Below, one piece after another: positions 1-7,066 of a DNA stretch of 33,040 nt (positions within the stretch are counted from its first letter, which is position 1; each line of letters opens with the position of its first letter). The DNA is from an uncultured Opitutia bacterium (GTDB lineage Bacteria > Verrucomicrobiota > Verrucomicrobiia > Opitutales > Opitutaceae). Location of the stretch: contig CAIUOU010000165.1 in the NCBI GenBank assembly GCA_903900845.1, forward strand, positions 1-33,040, given 5' to 3'. Made by a program: the position numbers and the translations under genes. A model generated the notes under the pieces. The model saw only the letters and a list, made by a program, of their open reading frames with translations. It did no database searches and was not told the DNA's origin.

Positions 1-86
1 GTCGGCGAAAGGGTCTGCGCCGCCAGCGGGCCGGCGAACGCGAGGGCGGCCGCCGCCGCGGCGAGGATGCGGAGCCAAGGTTTCAT
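1..86 (-). CDS. Exported protein, N-terminus only (cut by window edge)
   Basis: Only the first 28 codons are inside the window. They read as a signal peptide: MKPWLRILAAAAALAFAG, then a Pro-Leu-Ala-Ala-Gln stretch that looks like a signal peptidase I site. The start is supported by a clear GGAGG Shine-Dalgarno sequence about six bases upstream, which is unusual here because most genes in the window lack one. It begins 24 bases after the secretin stop codon on the same strand, so it is probably the next gene of the pilus/secretion operon. The product cannot be identified from this much sequence. Confidence 0.6.
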   Translation of the reverse strand, partial: MKPWLRILAAAAAALAFAGPLAAQTLSP

Positions 87-110
87 GGGTGCCTCCAGGG
101 TTGTCGGGGC

Positions 111-1922
111 TTACTTGGCGACGGGGGCCTTGGCGGCGGGAGTCTTCACGAACGGGTCGGACCCGTCGCGATGGCCGGGCAGTTCCTCGCGGCGGAGGTT
201 CATGCTGCGGACGCGCTCGGACTCGAACACCTTCTCCACCGGGGCGCCGTCGGCGCTGAGGGTTTTGGCGGTGATGAAGATGATGAGGTTGGTCATCTCC
301 TGCCGCTTGTTCTCGCTGCGGAAGAGCCGGCCGATCCCGGGGATGGCGCCGAGGAACGGCACGCGGTTGCCGCCGTCCGAGGACGAAGAGGTGAGCAGGC
401 CGCCGATGCCCATGGTGTAGCCGTCGGCGAGCGAGACGGTCGTCGCCGTCTTCCGCGTGTCGATGATCGGGATCTGGTTGCCGTTGAAGACGACGTTGTT
501 GATCGACTGGCTGACCTCGGGGGCGACGGTGAGCTTGATGCGCCCGGCGGCGTTCACCTGCGGCGTGACCTTCAGGATGACGCCGATGGGTTTGAAATCG
601 AACCCGTTGACCTCGAGGTTTCCGGTCTGCTGGTTGTACTGGTAACGAGGGATCGGGCGCTCCTGGCCCACGTTGATCACAGCCTCGGAGTTGTTGAGGG
701 TGACGACGGTGGGATTGGAGACGATCTTGACCTGCGTCTGCGACTGCAGGGCGCTGAGCACGAGGCGGAACTCGGTGGCGGAGAAGACGGCGTTGAGCGT
801 GCGCGCGGTGCCGTCGTTGTTCACGAGCGAGGCGAGCGAGTTGAAGGTGCTGTCGAGCGTGTTGGTGAGCGCGTTGTTCACGCCGTCGGTGACCGAATTG
901 GTCGCGCCCGAGGAGCTGGACGAGGTGCCGGTGGTCCCGAGCGTGCCGGTGGAGCCGGTGGTGGAGGTCGGGGTGACGACGCCGCCGGTGGAGGTGACGC
1001 TGCTGGAGTTGTTGGAGCCTGAGGACTGGTTGGAACCGCTGGTCGTGCCGGACTCGCTGGTGGTTCCCGTCGTGCCGCTGCGGGTGGTGCCGCGCGTGTC
1101 ATTCACGGTGTTGGCGTTGTTGCCGTTGAACCCGCCGCTGCCGACCTGGTCGCGGTTGCGACGGAAGGTGCCGCCGAGGCCACCGGCGGCGACCTCGTAG
1201 TTGGCGAGGGAAGACCAGTTGACGCCGAGGTTCTTCACGTCGCTGTCGGTCACCTCGATGAACTTGGTCTCGATCATCACCTGATCGGTGGCGCGGTCGA
1301 GCTGCTGGATGATGGCGCGGATGCGGTTCATGCGCGACGGCCGCTCGGTGACGACGAGGCTGTTGCTGCGGGCGTCGACGACGATCTTGCCGCCGGCGGC
1401 GGCGTCGACGAGCGATGTGACCGTGGCCATGATGTCGGCGGCGCGGGCGTCGTTGATCACAAACACCTCGGTGGAGACGGGCTCCTGCGCGAGGGTCTCG
1501 TTGCTGAGGATCTTGATGATGTTGCCCTCCTCCTTGTAGGTGTAGCCGACGGGCTGGAGGATGTTCTCGAAGATCTGGCGCCACGTGACATCGCGGAGCT
1601 TCACGGTCGTCTTCCCGCGCAGGGCCTCGGGCATCACGATGTTGAGCTCAAAGAGATCGGCGACGTTGCGAAGGATGGTGCGGATATCCTCGTCGGGAAA
1701 GTCGACCGAGAGCGTGTCGCGACCGGCGTCGCGGGATCGCGCGGAGGGATCGGTGACGGGCGCGGCGGCGGACTTGATCTCGACCGCGGGGGCGGCGGGA
1801 GCCGGCGCGGCGGGCGGCGGGGCATCCGGGGCCGGCGCGGGGGCGGGCTGCTGGGCGAGAAGACGGCCGACGGTGAGGGCAAGGGGGACGAAAAGGAGCG
1901 TCGGCGGGAACGGGCGTTTCAT
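111..1922 (-). CDS. Secretin (PilQ/GspD-type outer-membrane channel)
   Basis: This is an outer-membrane ring channel for type IV pili or type II secretion. Residues 1-23 form a signal peptide. A Pro/Ala linker follows to about 60, then an STN/N0-like domain (about 70-140), an N1-type ring domain (about 147-210), and the C-terminal secretin domain (about 212-555) with the family signature VPFLGAIPGIGRLF at 521-534. No AMIN domains are visible, so it is shorter than a typical PilQ. Residues about 261-350 are an almost pure Ser/Thr/Gly/Asn insertion between the first and later strands of the secretin domain. The gene starts one base after the pilP-like stop, which indicates translational coupling with pilMNOP. 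The pilMNOP context favours a type IV pilus-like role, but GspD-type function is possible. Confidence 0.93.
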   Translation of the reverse strand: MKRPFPPTLLFVPLALTVGRLLAQQPAPAPAPDAPPPAAPAPAAPAVEIKSAAAPVTDPSARSRDAGRDTLSVDFPDEDIRTILRNVADLFELNIVMPEALRGKTTVKLRDVTWRQIFENILQPVGYTYKEEGNIIKILSNETLAQEPVSTEVFVINDARAADIMATVTSLVDAAAGGKIVVDARSNSLVVTERPSRMNRIRAIIQQLDRATDQVMIETKFIEVTDSDVKNLGVNWSSLANYEVAAGGLGGTFRRNRDQVGSGGFNGNNANTVNDTRGTTRSGTTGTTSESGTTSGSNQSSGSNNSSSVTSTGGVVTPTSTTGSTGTLGTTGTSSSSSGATNSVTDGVNNALTNTLDSTFNSLASLVNNDGTARTLNAVFSATEFRLVLSALQSQTQVKIVSNPTVVTLNNSEAVINVGQERPIPRYQYNQQTGNLEVNGFDFKPIGVILKVTPQVNAAGRIKLTVAPEVSQSINNVVFNGNQIPIIDTRKTATTVSLADGYTMGIGGLLTSSSSDGGNRVPFLGAIPGIGRLFRSENKRQEMTNLIIFITAKTLSADGAPVEKVFESERVRSMNLRREELPGHRDGSDPFVKTPAAKAPVAK

Positions 1923-1923
1923 G

Positions 1924-2493
1924 TCAGCGGGCGGGTTTGATGGGCCGGGTGACGTCCTCGCCGCGGTAGCGCAGCGTGAACGTGGTGCGGTCGATGGCGA
2001 CGAGCTCGAGCTCGTAGTCCTCGTTGTTGTAGGTGGCGGTGAAGCGCGTCCCGACCTCGAAGGGACGGCCGGAGATGAGAAGGCGGGGTTTGCCGCGGAA
2101 GATCATGGTGCCGGAGGGCGTGATCTGGGAGGCGATGGCCTCGAGCGTCTCGCGCGGGGTGGCGGTCGCGGAAGTGGCGGCGGCGGCCGGAGCCGCAGGC
2201 GCGGGTGTGGGTGTGGCGGGATTCGTCGCGCCGGAGGCGGGTGTCGCCGGCGCCGGAGCGGGACGGGCGGCGGGCTCAGGCCGGTCGAAGCCGGGGGGAT
2301 TGAAAGGCGAGACGAGATCTCCCGGCAGCGGCCCGGGAGCGGGGCGCCGCGCGAGACCAGAGGCGAGATCCACGCTGGTCTGGCGTTTCGGGGCGGGCTG
2401 CAGATCGGAAACGACGCGCGACGCGGCGGGGAGCGCGGGAACGGCGGCGGCCGCGAGGAGCGCGGCGGCGAGGAGGCGGAGGCGCGGGTTCAT
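1924..2493 (-). CDS. PilP-like periplasmic protein of the pilus/secretion operon
   Basis: The 189-residue product starts with a hydrophobic signal segment (about residues 5-24), followed by a long Pro/Ala-rich, probably unstructured region (about 50-110). A small predicted beta domain (about 115-189) contains Gly-Thr-Met-Ile-Phe and a charged strand-rich tail. The pilP assignment rests mainly on position: it overlaps the pilO-like stop by four bases and ends one base before the secretin start. In known systems PilP links the PilNO inner-membrane complex to the secretin, and a Pro-rich linker plus C-terminal beta domain fits that. Sequence similarity to classical PilP is not obvious by eye, so a GspC-like linker is an alternative. 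Confidence 0.6.
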   Translation of the reverse strand: MNPRLRLLAAALLAAAAVPALPAASRVVSDLQPAPKRQTSVDLASGLARRPAPGPLPGDLVSPFNPPGFDRPEPAARPAPAPATPASGATNPATPTPAPAAPAAAATSATATPRETLEAIASQITPSGTMIFRGKPRLLISGRPFEVGTRFTATYNNEDYELELVAIDRTTFTLRYRGEDVTRPIKPAR

Positions 2494-3047
2494 GGCAGGC
2501 CGAGCAGCTCGACGCTCAGGGAAAGGGTCAGCGGGCTGTTGCGGTTGGCGAGCGAGCCGGAAAACGAGGCCGAGACGATGCGCGCGTAGCGCGGGCCGGA
2601 CTCGAGGCGGCGGAGCAGATCGAGCAGCTGCGCGTAGGATCCCTCGGCGGAAAGGGCGAAAGGCACCGGGATGAAAGGCGACTTCGCGCCCTTGGCCGGG
2701 GCGGGCACCGGGCCGGGACGCAGATCCTTCAGCTTCACTCCGGTCTCGCTCTCCAACTGGTAGAAGAACTGGGTGTTGGCGCCGACCTGGCCGGCGCGGA
2801 CCACCCTCGCGTCGATCTCCTTGTTGGCCGATTGGAGCGCGACCAGCTGCTCGTTGAGCTGCGCGGAGAACTTCACATTGTTGCCGAGTCGCAGCGCCTC
2901 GGTCTGGTGGCGGGAAAGCTCTTCCTCAAGCACCGTGCCCGCGTCCCCGCGGAAATACATCCAGCCCCCGAGCGCGAGGGCGACCGCGACCCCGGCCACG
3001 CCGACCGGGTTACGCTTGATGAACTGCAGCGCCTCCTCGTTGGACAT
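2490..3047 (-). CDS. PilO-like inner-membrane assembly protein
   Basis: The 185-residue product has a short cytoplasmic N-terminus, one transmembrane helix (about residues 15-31, ending in GGWMYF), a coiled-coil-prone helix (about 38-85), and a C-terminal alpha/beta domain (about 110-185). That is the architecture of PilO/GspM, which pairs with PilN in the inner-membrane platform. Its start codon shares one base with the pilN-like stop (TAATG arrangement), and its end overlaps the pilP-like start by four bases, so the genes are tightly coupled. The assignment is by architecture and gene order rather than by a diagnostic motif. Confidence 0.75.
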   Translation of the reverse strand: MSNEEALQFIKRNPVGVAGVAVALALGGWMYFRGDAGTVLEEELSRHQTEALRLGNNVKFSAQLNEQLVALQSANKEIDARVVRAGQVGANTQFFYQLESETGVKLKDLRPGPVPAPAKGAKSPFIPVPFALSAEGSYAQLLDLLRRLESGPRYARIVSASFSGSLANRNSPLTLSLSVELLGLP

Positions 3048-3676
3048 TACTTTTTCCCTCCCGTGGCGGCCTGGTAGCGCAGGCGGAATTGCACCGAGAT
3101 CCGGCCCGAGACCGGGTTGCGCTCCGGCGCCTGCGCGAAGATGAACTCGGAGAACTGCGCCAGCTCCTTGTCGGCCTTCAACTGCTCGAGATAGGCCGTC
3201 GCGCGGCCGCTCGCGGCCACCGCGTCGCCCCGCACCGCCAGACGCAGCACCACCCCGTCGGCCTGGAAATCCAGCGCGTCGATCGCGATGTCCGGCGGCA
3301 GCGTCTCGCCCAGGCGGCGGACCACCGGCGAGACCGCCGGACGCGACTTCACGAATGCGTCGACCTCCAGCGCCACCGCCTCCTCGGCCTGGAACTTCTT
3401 GAACGCCGCGACGGCCTGCCCGCTGCCTTTCTTCGCGCGGTCGATCTTCGCCTGCTCCTCGGCAATCTGCGTGTCCAGCGCGCGCAGGTGCAGCTCCTGC
3501 GTGGCGACGTAGACCGCGAGACCGAGCGCGAGAAAAACCGCCCCGCCGTTCACGAAGAACGCGGTGCGCACGACCTTCACGTCGGGCAGCTTCTGGTAAT
3601 CGCGGAAGTTGGGATGCCAGGCCGGCGTCACCGCCGCGGCCGCCTCCTCACTTTTTTTCCGGAGCAGGGACGGCAT
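3047..3676 (-). CDS. PilN-like inner-membrane assembly protein
   Basis: The 209-residue product has a cytoplasmic N-terminal tail containing Pro-Asn-Phe-Arg-Asp (about residues 21-26), which in PilN proteins docks onto PilM. A single transmembrane helix follows at about 39-60, then a coiled-coil segment (about 65-100) and a periplasmic ferredoxin-like domain (about 115-205). It overlaps the 3' end of the pilM-like gene by 29 bases and touches the pilO-like start. Architecture and order match PilN/GspL-C. The start at 3676 gives a full cytoplasmic tail; later starts would remove the docking segment. Confidence 0.78.
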   Translation of the reverse strand: MPSLLRKKSEEAAAAVTPAWHPNFRDYQKLPDVKVVRTAFFVNGGAVFLALGLAVYVATQELHLRALDTQIAEEQAKIDRAKKGSGQAVAAFKKFQAEEAVALEVDAFVKSRPAVSPVVRRLGETLPPDIAIDALDFQADGVVLRLAVRGDAVAASGRATAYLEQLKADKELAQFSEFIFAQAPERNPVSGRISVQFRLRYQAATGGKK

Positions 3677-4700
3677 CGGCGGCGTTGGTTTGAACCATCA
3701 GGGAAAGCAGACCGAACCAGCGCGGATCGCGCGCGGTGGCGGCCAGGGCTTCGGGCACGGTGATCCGCCGGCTGGCGAGCCATGGCAGTGGATCGGGACG
3801 GAAAACAGGGATGCCGAGCGAAGAGGCCAGGGCGCCCTCCAGCCACGCCAGCGGGCCCGGCAGCTGGCTGGTGAGCACCTGGCCGACCGACTGGCCCGTC
3901 TGGACCTCGTAGAAACCGATCGAGGACTGGAGATCGCCGACGAGCCGCTTGAGCAACGCGGGCCCTAGCCCCGAGAAGTCGAAGGTGTTTGAGAAAAGCA
4001 GCTTCCTCGCCGCCTCCTCATCCTTCAGGCCAAGCTCCTTCTGCACAATCGGCACCATCGCGGCGTGCCCGTGGGCGATGGGGCGCGAAGCCTCCACGCC
4101 GGAGGCGGTGACAATGAAAGAGTGGGTCGTGTCGGCGCCCACCTCGACCACCAGCACCGGCGTGCGAGCCCGCGCGTGGGAAAGGGAGTCGGCCAGCCCG
4201 CCAAGCGCGGCCACGGAGCCGAGCTCGAGGCGTTGCGGGTAAATCCCGGCCTCGAGCAGTTCCTCCTGGATGGAAACCACGTCGTCCGAGGGCAGCCCGC
4301 AGAAGATCACGTCCTTCACCGAAGCGACCGCGGGGTCGAATTCGGAGCCGTCGGCCGCGCTGATGACCGCGAGGGCGTACTTGTCGGTCTCGACGCGGAA
4401 CTGCTGCGCGCAAACCTCGGTGAGGTAACCGGGCTCCTTGGCGCGTTTGGGCTCGATCGTGTGGCGCCGTACCAACCGGCGCGCAGGGTGGGCGCCGACC
4501 ACGGCCGCCACGTAACCGCCGGCGGTGCGTCCGGCCTGCACCTGCTTGATCATCGCGTCCCGCGCGGCCGCGTCACCAGCGGCACACTCACGGAGTTCCT
4601 CGACCGCGAAGGGAGCCGTGGGTGAGGACGTCCGGGCGATCTGGATCCCATGCTCGTTCAGGCTGACGAAGAAACCTTTGGCCTTCCGGGAAAGAAACAT
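3648..4700 (-). CDS. PilM-like actin-fold cytoplasmic ATPase
   Basis: The 350-residue product is the first gene of the minus-strand pilus/secretion operon. Its length, lack of a signal peptide, and actin/FtsA-like alternation of strands and helices match PilM, the cytoplasmic partner that binds the PilN tail. Segments such as [16 protein letters not shown] (about residues 182-197) correspond to the second nucleotide-binding loop. The first phosphate loop near the N-terminus ([15 protein letters not shown]) has lost the usual Asp-Ile-Gly-Ser pattern, so nucleotide handling may be altered. The upstream 4701-4903 interval must hold the operon promoter, but I see no convincing -35/-10 pair; a CCCTAGGG palindrome lies at 4813-4820. 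Confidence 0.8.
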   Translation of the reverse strand: MFLSRKAKGFFVSLNEHGIQIARTSSPTAPFAVEELRECAAGDAAARDAMIKQVQAGRTAGGYVAAVVGAHPARRLVRRHTIEPKRAKEPGYLTEVCAQQFRVETDKYALAVISAADGSEFDPAVASVKDVIFCGLPSDDVVSIQEELLEAGIYPQRLELGSVAALGGLADSLSHARARTPVLVVEVGADTTHSFIVTASGVEASRPIAHGHAAMVPIVQKELGLKDEEAARKLLFSNTFDFSGLGPALLKRLVGDLQSSIGFYEVQTGQSVGQVLTSQLPGPLAWLEGALASSLGIPVFRPDPLPWLASRRITVPEALAATARDPRWFGLLSLMVQTNAADAVPAPEKK

Positions 4701-4903
4701 GCGCGCGGTTGGGGAGGAGAAGCGGAGAAAGGAAGGCGGAGGAGCGGGGGCTTGGCCGTCCCTTTCCCGCCCGCGAGATTTCGAGCCGTCCCGACCCCTT
4801 ACAAGTTCAAATCCCTAGGGGAATCCCCGAACGCCCGCCTGCTCGGCTGCCACTCCCTTGCGACGTGACGGGCGCGCGGCGTGCCGAAAGAGCGATACGG
4901 GCG

Positions 4904-4930
4904 AAAAAAAACCCGCCGGAGGGCGGGTTT
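4904..4930 (-). terminator. Rho-independent terminator after the bS22-like gene
   Basis: A nine-base-pair perfect stem pairs AAACCCGCC (4909-4917) with GGCGGGTTT (4922-4930) around a four-base loop. On the minus strand it is followed by a run of eight T (4904-4911 read in reverse, partly within the stem). It lies 29 bases beyond the stop of the 33-codon gene and closes the rpsT transcript. It may also insulate the pilM promoter region. Confidence 0.85.
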
Positions 4931-4959
4931 GCGGAGAGCGGTGGAAGCCGGGCGGAGGC

Positions 4960-5061
4960 TTACTTCTGCCACGTGCGCTTCTTGTGCCGGTTGGCCTTCA
5001 AGCGCTTGCGGCGCTTGTGCTTGTTCATCTTCAGCCGGCGTTTCTTCTTCAGGTTGCCCAT
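4960..5061 (-). CDS. 33-residue basic ribosomal protein, AURKAIP1/COX24 (bS22/mS38-like) family
   Basis: The reading frame starts at ATG 5061 and encodes 33 residues beginning [20 protein letters not shown] and ending in Thr-Trp-Gln-Lys. Twenty residues are Lys, Arg or His and none is acidic. The pattern MG..KKRR.KM.KHKRRK resembles the short bacterial AURKAIP1/COX24-domain proteins, related to mitochondrial mS38 and the actinobacterial bS22 that binds 16S rRNA in the small subunit. It lies 76 bases downstream of rpsT (bS20) on the same strand and is followed by a strong intrinsic terminator, so the two probably share a transcript. It is short enough for automatic gene callers to miss. The family assignment is from the visible motif; the ribosomal role is inferred. 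Confidence 0.85.
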   Translation of the reverse strand: MGNLKKKRRLKMNKHKRRKRLKANRHKKRTWQK

Positions 5062-5137
5062 GGTGTTCTAGGTTCCGACCGCGGCACCGTGCGGAGCGCG
5101 ATCAGGGGTGTAAAGTGGTTTTTCGGGGACCGACTGC

Positions 5138-5395
5138 TCAGGCGGCGAACGCCTTCGCGGCGTGGGCCTTGCCCCGGGAGGCGGCGTTGCGGTGCACGAC
5201 GCCGGACTTGACGGCGCGATCCATCGCGGAGGCGTAGGCCGCGGCGGCGGTCTTGGCGCCAGCGCCATCTTTTTTGGCCAGCAGCTCATCCAAGCGCTTG
5301 CGCAGGGTCTTGAGGCGGGTCTTCACGCCCCGGTTCCGGTCGGTGAGGCGCCGGGCCTTGCGGGCGGCTTTGATGGCGGATTTGGTGTTGGCCAT
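5138..5395 (-). CDS. rpsT: 30S ribosomal protein bS20
   Basis: This 85-residue small-subunit protein starts MANTKSAIKAARKARR, the hallmark N-terminus of bS20, and continues with Lys/Arg-rich helices. The C-terminal part carries the conserved pattern of an Asp-Arg-Ala-x-Lys-x-Gly-x-x-His-x-Asn-x-Ala-x-Arg-x-Lys helix. The frame is open upstream to 5590, but the start at 5395 is fixed by the family N-terminus. No Shine-Dalgarno sequence is visible; the leader reads CCGACC before the ATG. A TTGACT hexamer (complement of 5446-5451) could be a -35 element, but the matching -10 is poor. The gene is followed on the same strand by the 33-residue basic ribosomal-type gene and a terminator. Confidence 0.97.
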   Translation of the reverse strand: MANTKSAIKAARKARRLTDRNRGVKTRLKTLRKRLDELLAKKDGAGAKTAAAAYASAMDRAVKSGVVHRNAASRGKAHAAKAFAA

Positions 5396-5483
5396 GGTCG
5401 GTCTTAAGTACGAAAGCCGGCCAAGAACCCAGACGGCCCGAGGAGAGTCAACGGTTTTTTCGGAATCAGCCGAAGCGATAAGC

Positions 5484-5993
5484 TCACGGCTGCTCAGGCC
5501 AGAGCCCGTGACAGCGGTAACGCGCCCACAGCGGGGCCGTGCGGTCGTTGCGCCGGAACGCGATCGCCGCGATGCCCGCGACGACGCCACCGGCGCGCTC
5601 GACCAGCTCCGCCGCGGCGCGCGCCTGCGTGCCCGTCTCGATCCATTCGTCGACCAGCAGCACCCGGGTGCCGGGCGGCCACGGATCCGCCCGCAACTCG
5701 AGGGATTTTTCCTCGCCGGAGTAATCCCGGAAGACCGCGGTTTCCTTTTTCACGGGCAGCTTGCCGCCCTTGCGCACTGGCACGAAGCCCACCCCGAGCC
5801 GCAGCGCCGCCGCCGCGCCCACGATGAACCCCAGCGCGTCCGTACCGACCACGCGTTGCACACCGTCGTCGCGGAACGGCGCCACCAGATCCCCGACCAG
5901 CGCGACGAACGCCGCGGGATCCGCGAAGATGGGCGTCACATCGCTGCGTTTGTAGTGCAGCTTGCTGCGGTCGATCAGCGCCAGGTAGTCCAC
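5484..5993 (-). CDS. Adenine phosphoribosyltransferase-like enzyme
   Basis: The 169-residue cytosolic product belongs to the type I phosphoribosyltransferase fold, which transfers a purine base to PRPP to give a nucleotide. The PRPP-binding motif is VLLVDEWIETGTQA (residues 111-124); the usual second Asp of the Asp-Asp pair is Glu. GTDALGFIVGAAAALRLGVGFVPVR (about 50-74, quoted only for position) resembles the Apt strand-helix preceding the flexible loop, and the Arg-Lys-x-Gly-Lys-Leu-Pro segment at 74-80 is the Apt-type loop start. It diverges from a nucleoside hydrolase across 80 bases, consistent with recycling freed bases. The substrate could be adenine or another purine; the gene name apt is plausible but not proven. 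Confidence 0.82.
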   Translation of the reverse strand: MDYLALIDRSKLHYKRSDVTPIFADPAAFVALVGDLVAPFRDDGVQRVVGTDALGFIVGAAAALRLGVGFVPVRKGGKLPVKKETAVFRDYSGEEKSLELRADPWPPGTRVLLVDEWIETGTQARAAAELVERAGGVVAGIAAIAFRRNDRTAPLWARYRCHGLWPEQP

Positions 5994-6073
5994 GGCCCCA
6001 CTCTCCGCGGCCGCCGCGCCGGGCCAATTTCTTTCTTTGCGCCGGGCGCGCTTTTTGCGGCCATGCGCGCCGC

Positions 6074-7066
6074 ATGCGCCGCAAGGTGATCATCGACCAG
6101 GACACCCTCGGGCCCGCCGGTACCAACCTGCAGGCGGTCGCGCTGCTGCTGAACGCCCCTGAAATCGAGGTGCTCGCGATCACCGTCCCGACCGGCGACC
6201 ACTGGCGCGACCAGCAGGTGCGCCATGCCCTGCGGCTTCTCGAGATCATGGTGCGCACGGAAATCCCCGTCGCACCTGGCGCGGAGATGCCGCTCGCGAG
6301 CACGCCCGCGACGGTCGCCGCGTGGGAGGCCGTCCACGGCAAACTCGTCTACAACGGCGCCTGGGACCTCGCCCGCCCCGGTCGCTGGGCCGACCCGCGC
6401 GAAGTGTGCGACCTGCCGGAGGGCAACCCCAAGTCGCCACCCGCGGCCGAAGCGGCGTCCGATCTGATCGTGCGCCTCGCCCGCCGGCACCCGGGGGAGA
6501 TTTCACTCTGGTGCGGCGCGCCGTTCACCAACGTAGCCCTGGCGCTCGCCCTCGAGCCGCGGCTGCCGGAACTGATCCGCGAGGTTCACTTCATGGGCGG
6601 GTCCTTCGCGCCCGCCACGGCGGCACGCGAGTTCGTCCAGAACCCGCGCCGCGAGTTCAACCTGCGCTTCGATCCCGAGGCGGCGCGTACCGTCCTCCGC
6701 GCCCCGTGGCGCCGGCTCGTCTGCGCGCCGATCGATATCTCCCAGAACGAGCGCGCCACCCCCGACCTCTTCGCGCGCATCGCCCGCGCCGGCACGCCGC
6801 TCGCCGCGTACCTCGACCGCTTCGGCCGGCGCGATCGACCCATGTGGGACGAGGTCGCCGCCGCCACCTGGATCGACCCGACCCTCGTCACCCGCACCGA
6901 GCGCCATCACCTCGACGTCGAGACAATCCCGGACGCCGCCTGGGGTGAAACGCTGCACCGGCCCGCGGGTTCGCCCGGCGCGACCGGCACCGCGGCCGAA
7001 GTTCAGCTCGCGCTCGACGTCCCGCGTTTCCGCGACCTGTTTGTCGATCTCTGCTCTCGCCCATGA
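6074..7066 (+). CDS. Nucleoside hydrolase (IunH-like) with altered N-terminal metal motif
   Basis: The 330-residue product belongs to the inosine-uridine nucleoside hydrolase family, which cleaves ribonucleosides to base and ribose. Conserved parts include the core motif REFNLRFDPEAA (about residues 193-204) and the C-terminal aspartate in MWDEVAAATWIDP (Asp259). The N-terminal Ca2+/ribose site is unusual: the family pattern Asp-x-Asp-x-Gly-x-Asp-Asp is here DQDTLGPAGT (residues 8-17). It keeps two Asp but has no Asp-Asp pair. It may be a subfamily with changed metal ligands or substrate. The stop overlaps the next ATG by four bases (ATGA), so it is coupled to the amidohydrolase. No signal peptide is visible. 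Confidence 0.88.
   Translation: MRRKVIIDQDTLGPAGTNLQAVALLLNAPEIEVLAITVPTGDHWRDQQVRHALRLLEIMVRTEIPVAPGAEMPLASTPATVAAWEAVHGKLVYNGAWDLARPGRWADPREVCDLPEGNPKSPPAAEAASDLIVRLARRHPGEISLWCGAPFTNVALALALEPRLPELIREVHFMGGSFAPATAAREFVQNPRREFNLRFDPEAARTVLRAPWRRLVCAPIDISQNERATPDLFARIARAGTPLAAYLDRFGRRDRPMWDEVAAATWIDPTLVTRTERHHLDVETIPDAAWGETLHRPAGSPGATGTAAEVQLALDVPRFRDLFVDLCSRP

Noticed and set aside
5468-5491. Weak hairpin after the phosphoribosyltransferase gene
   Set aside because: Only five pairs (AGCCG with CGGCT) with a long loop; the A/T tract that follows is short and displaced, so I did not call it a terminator.
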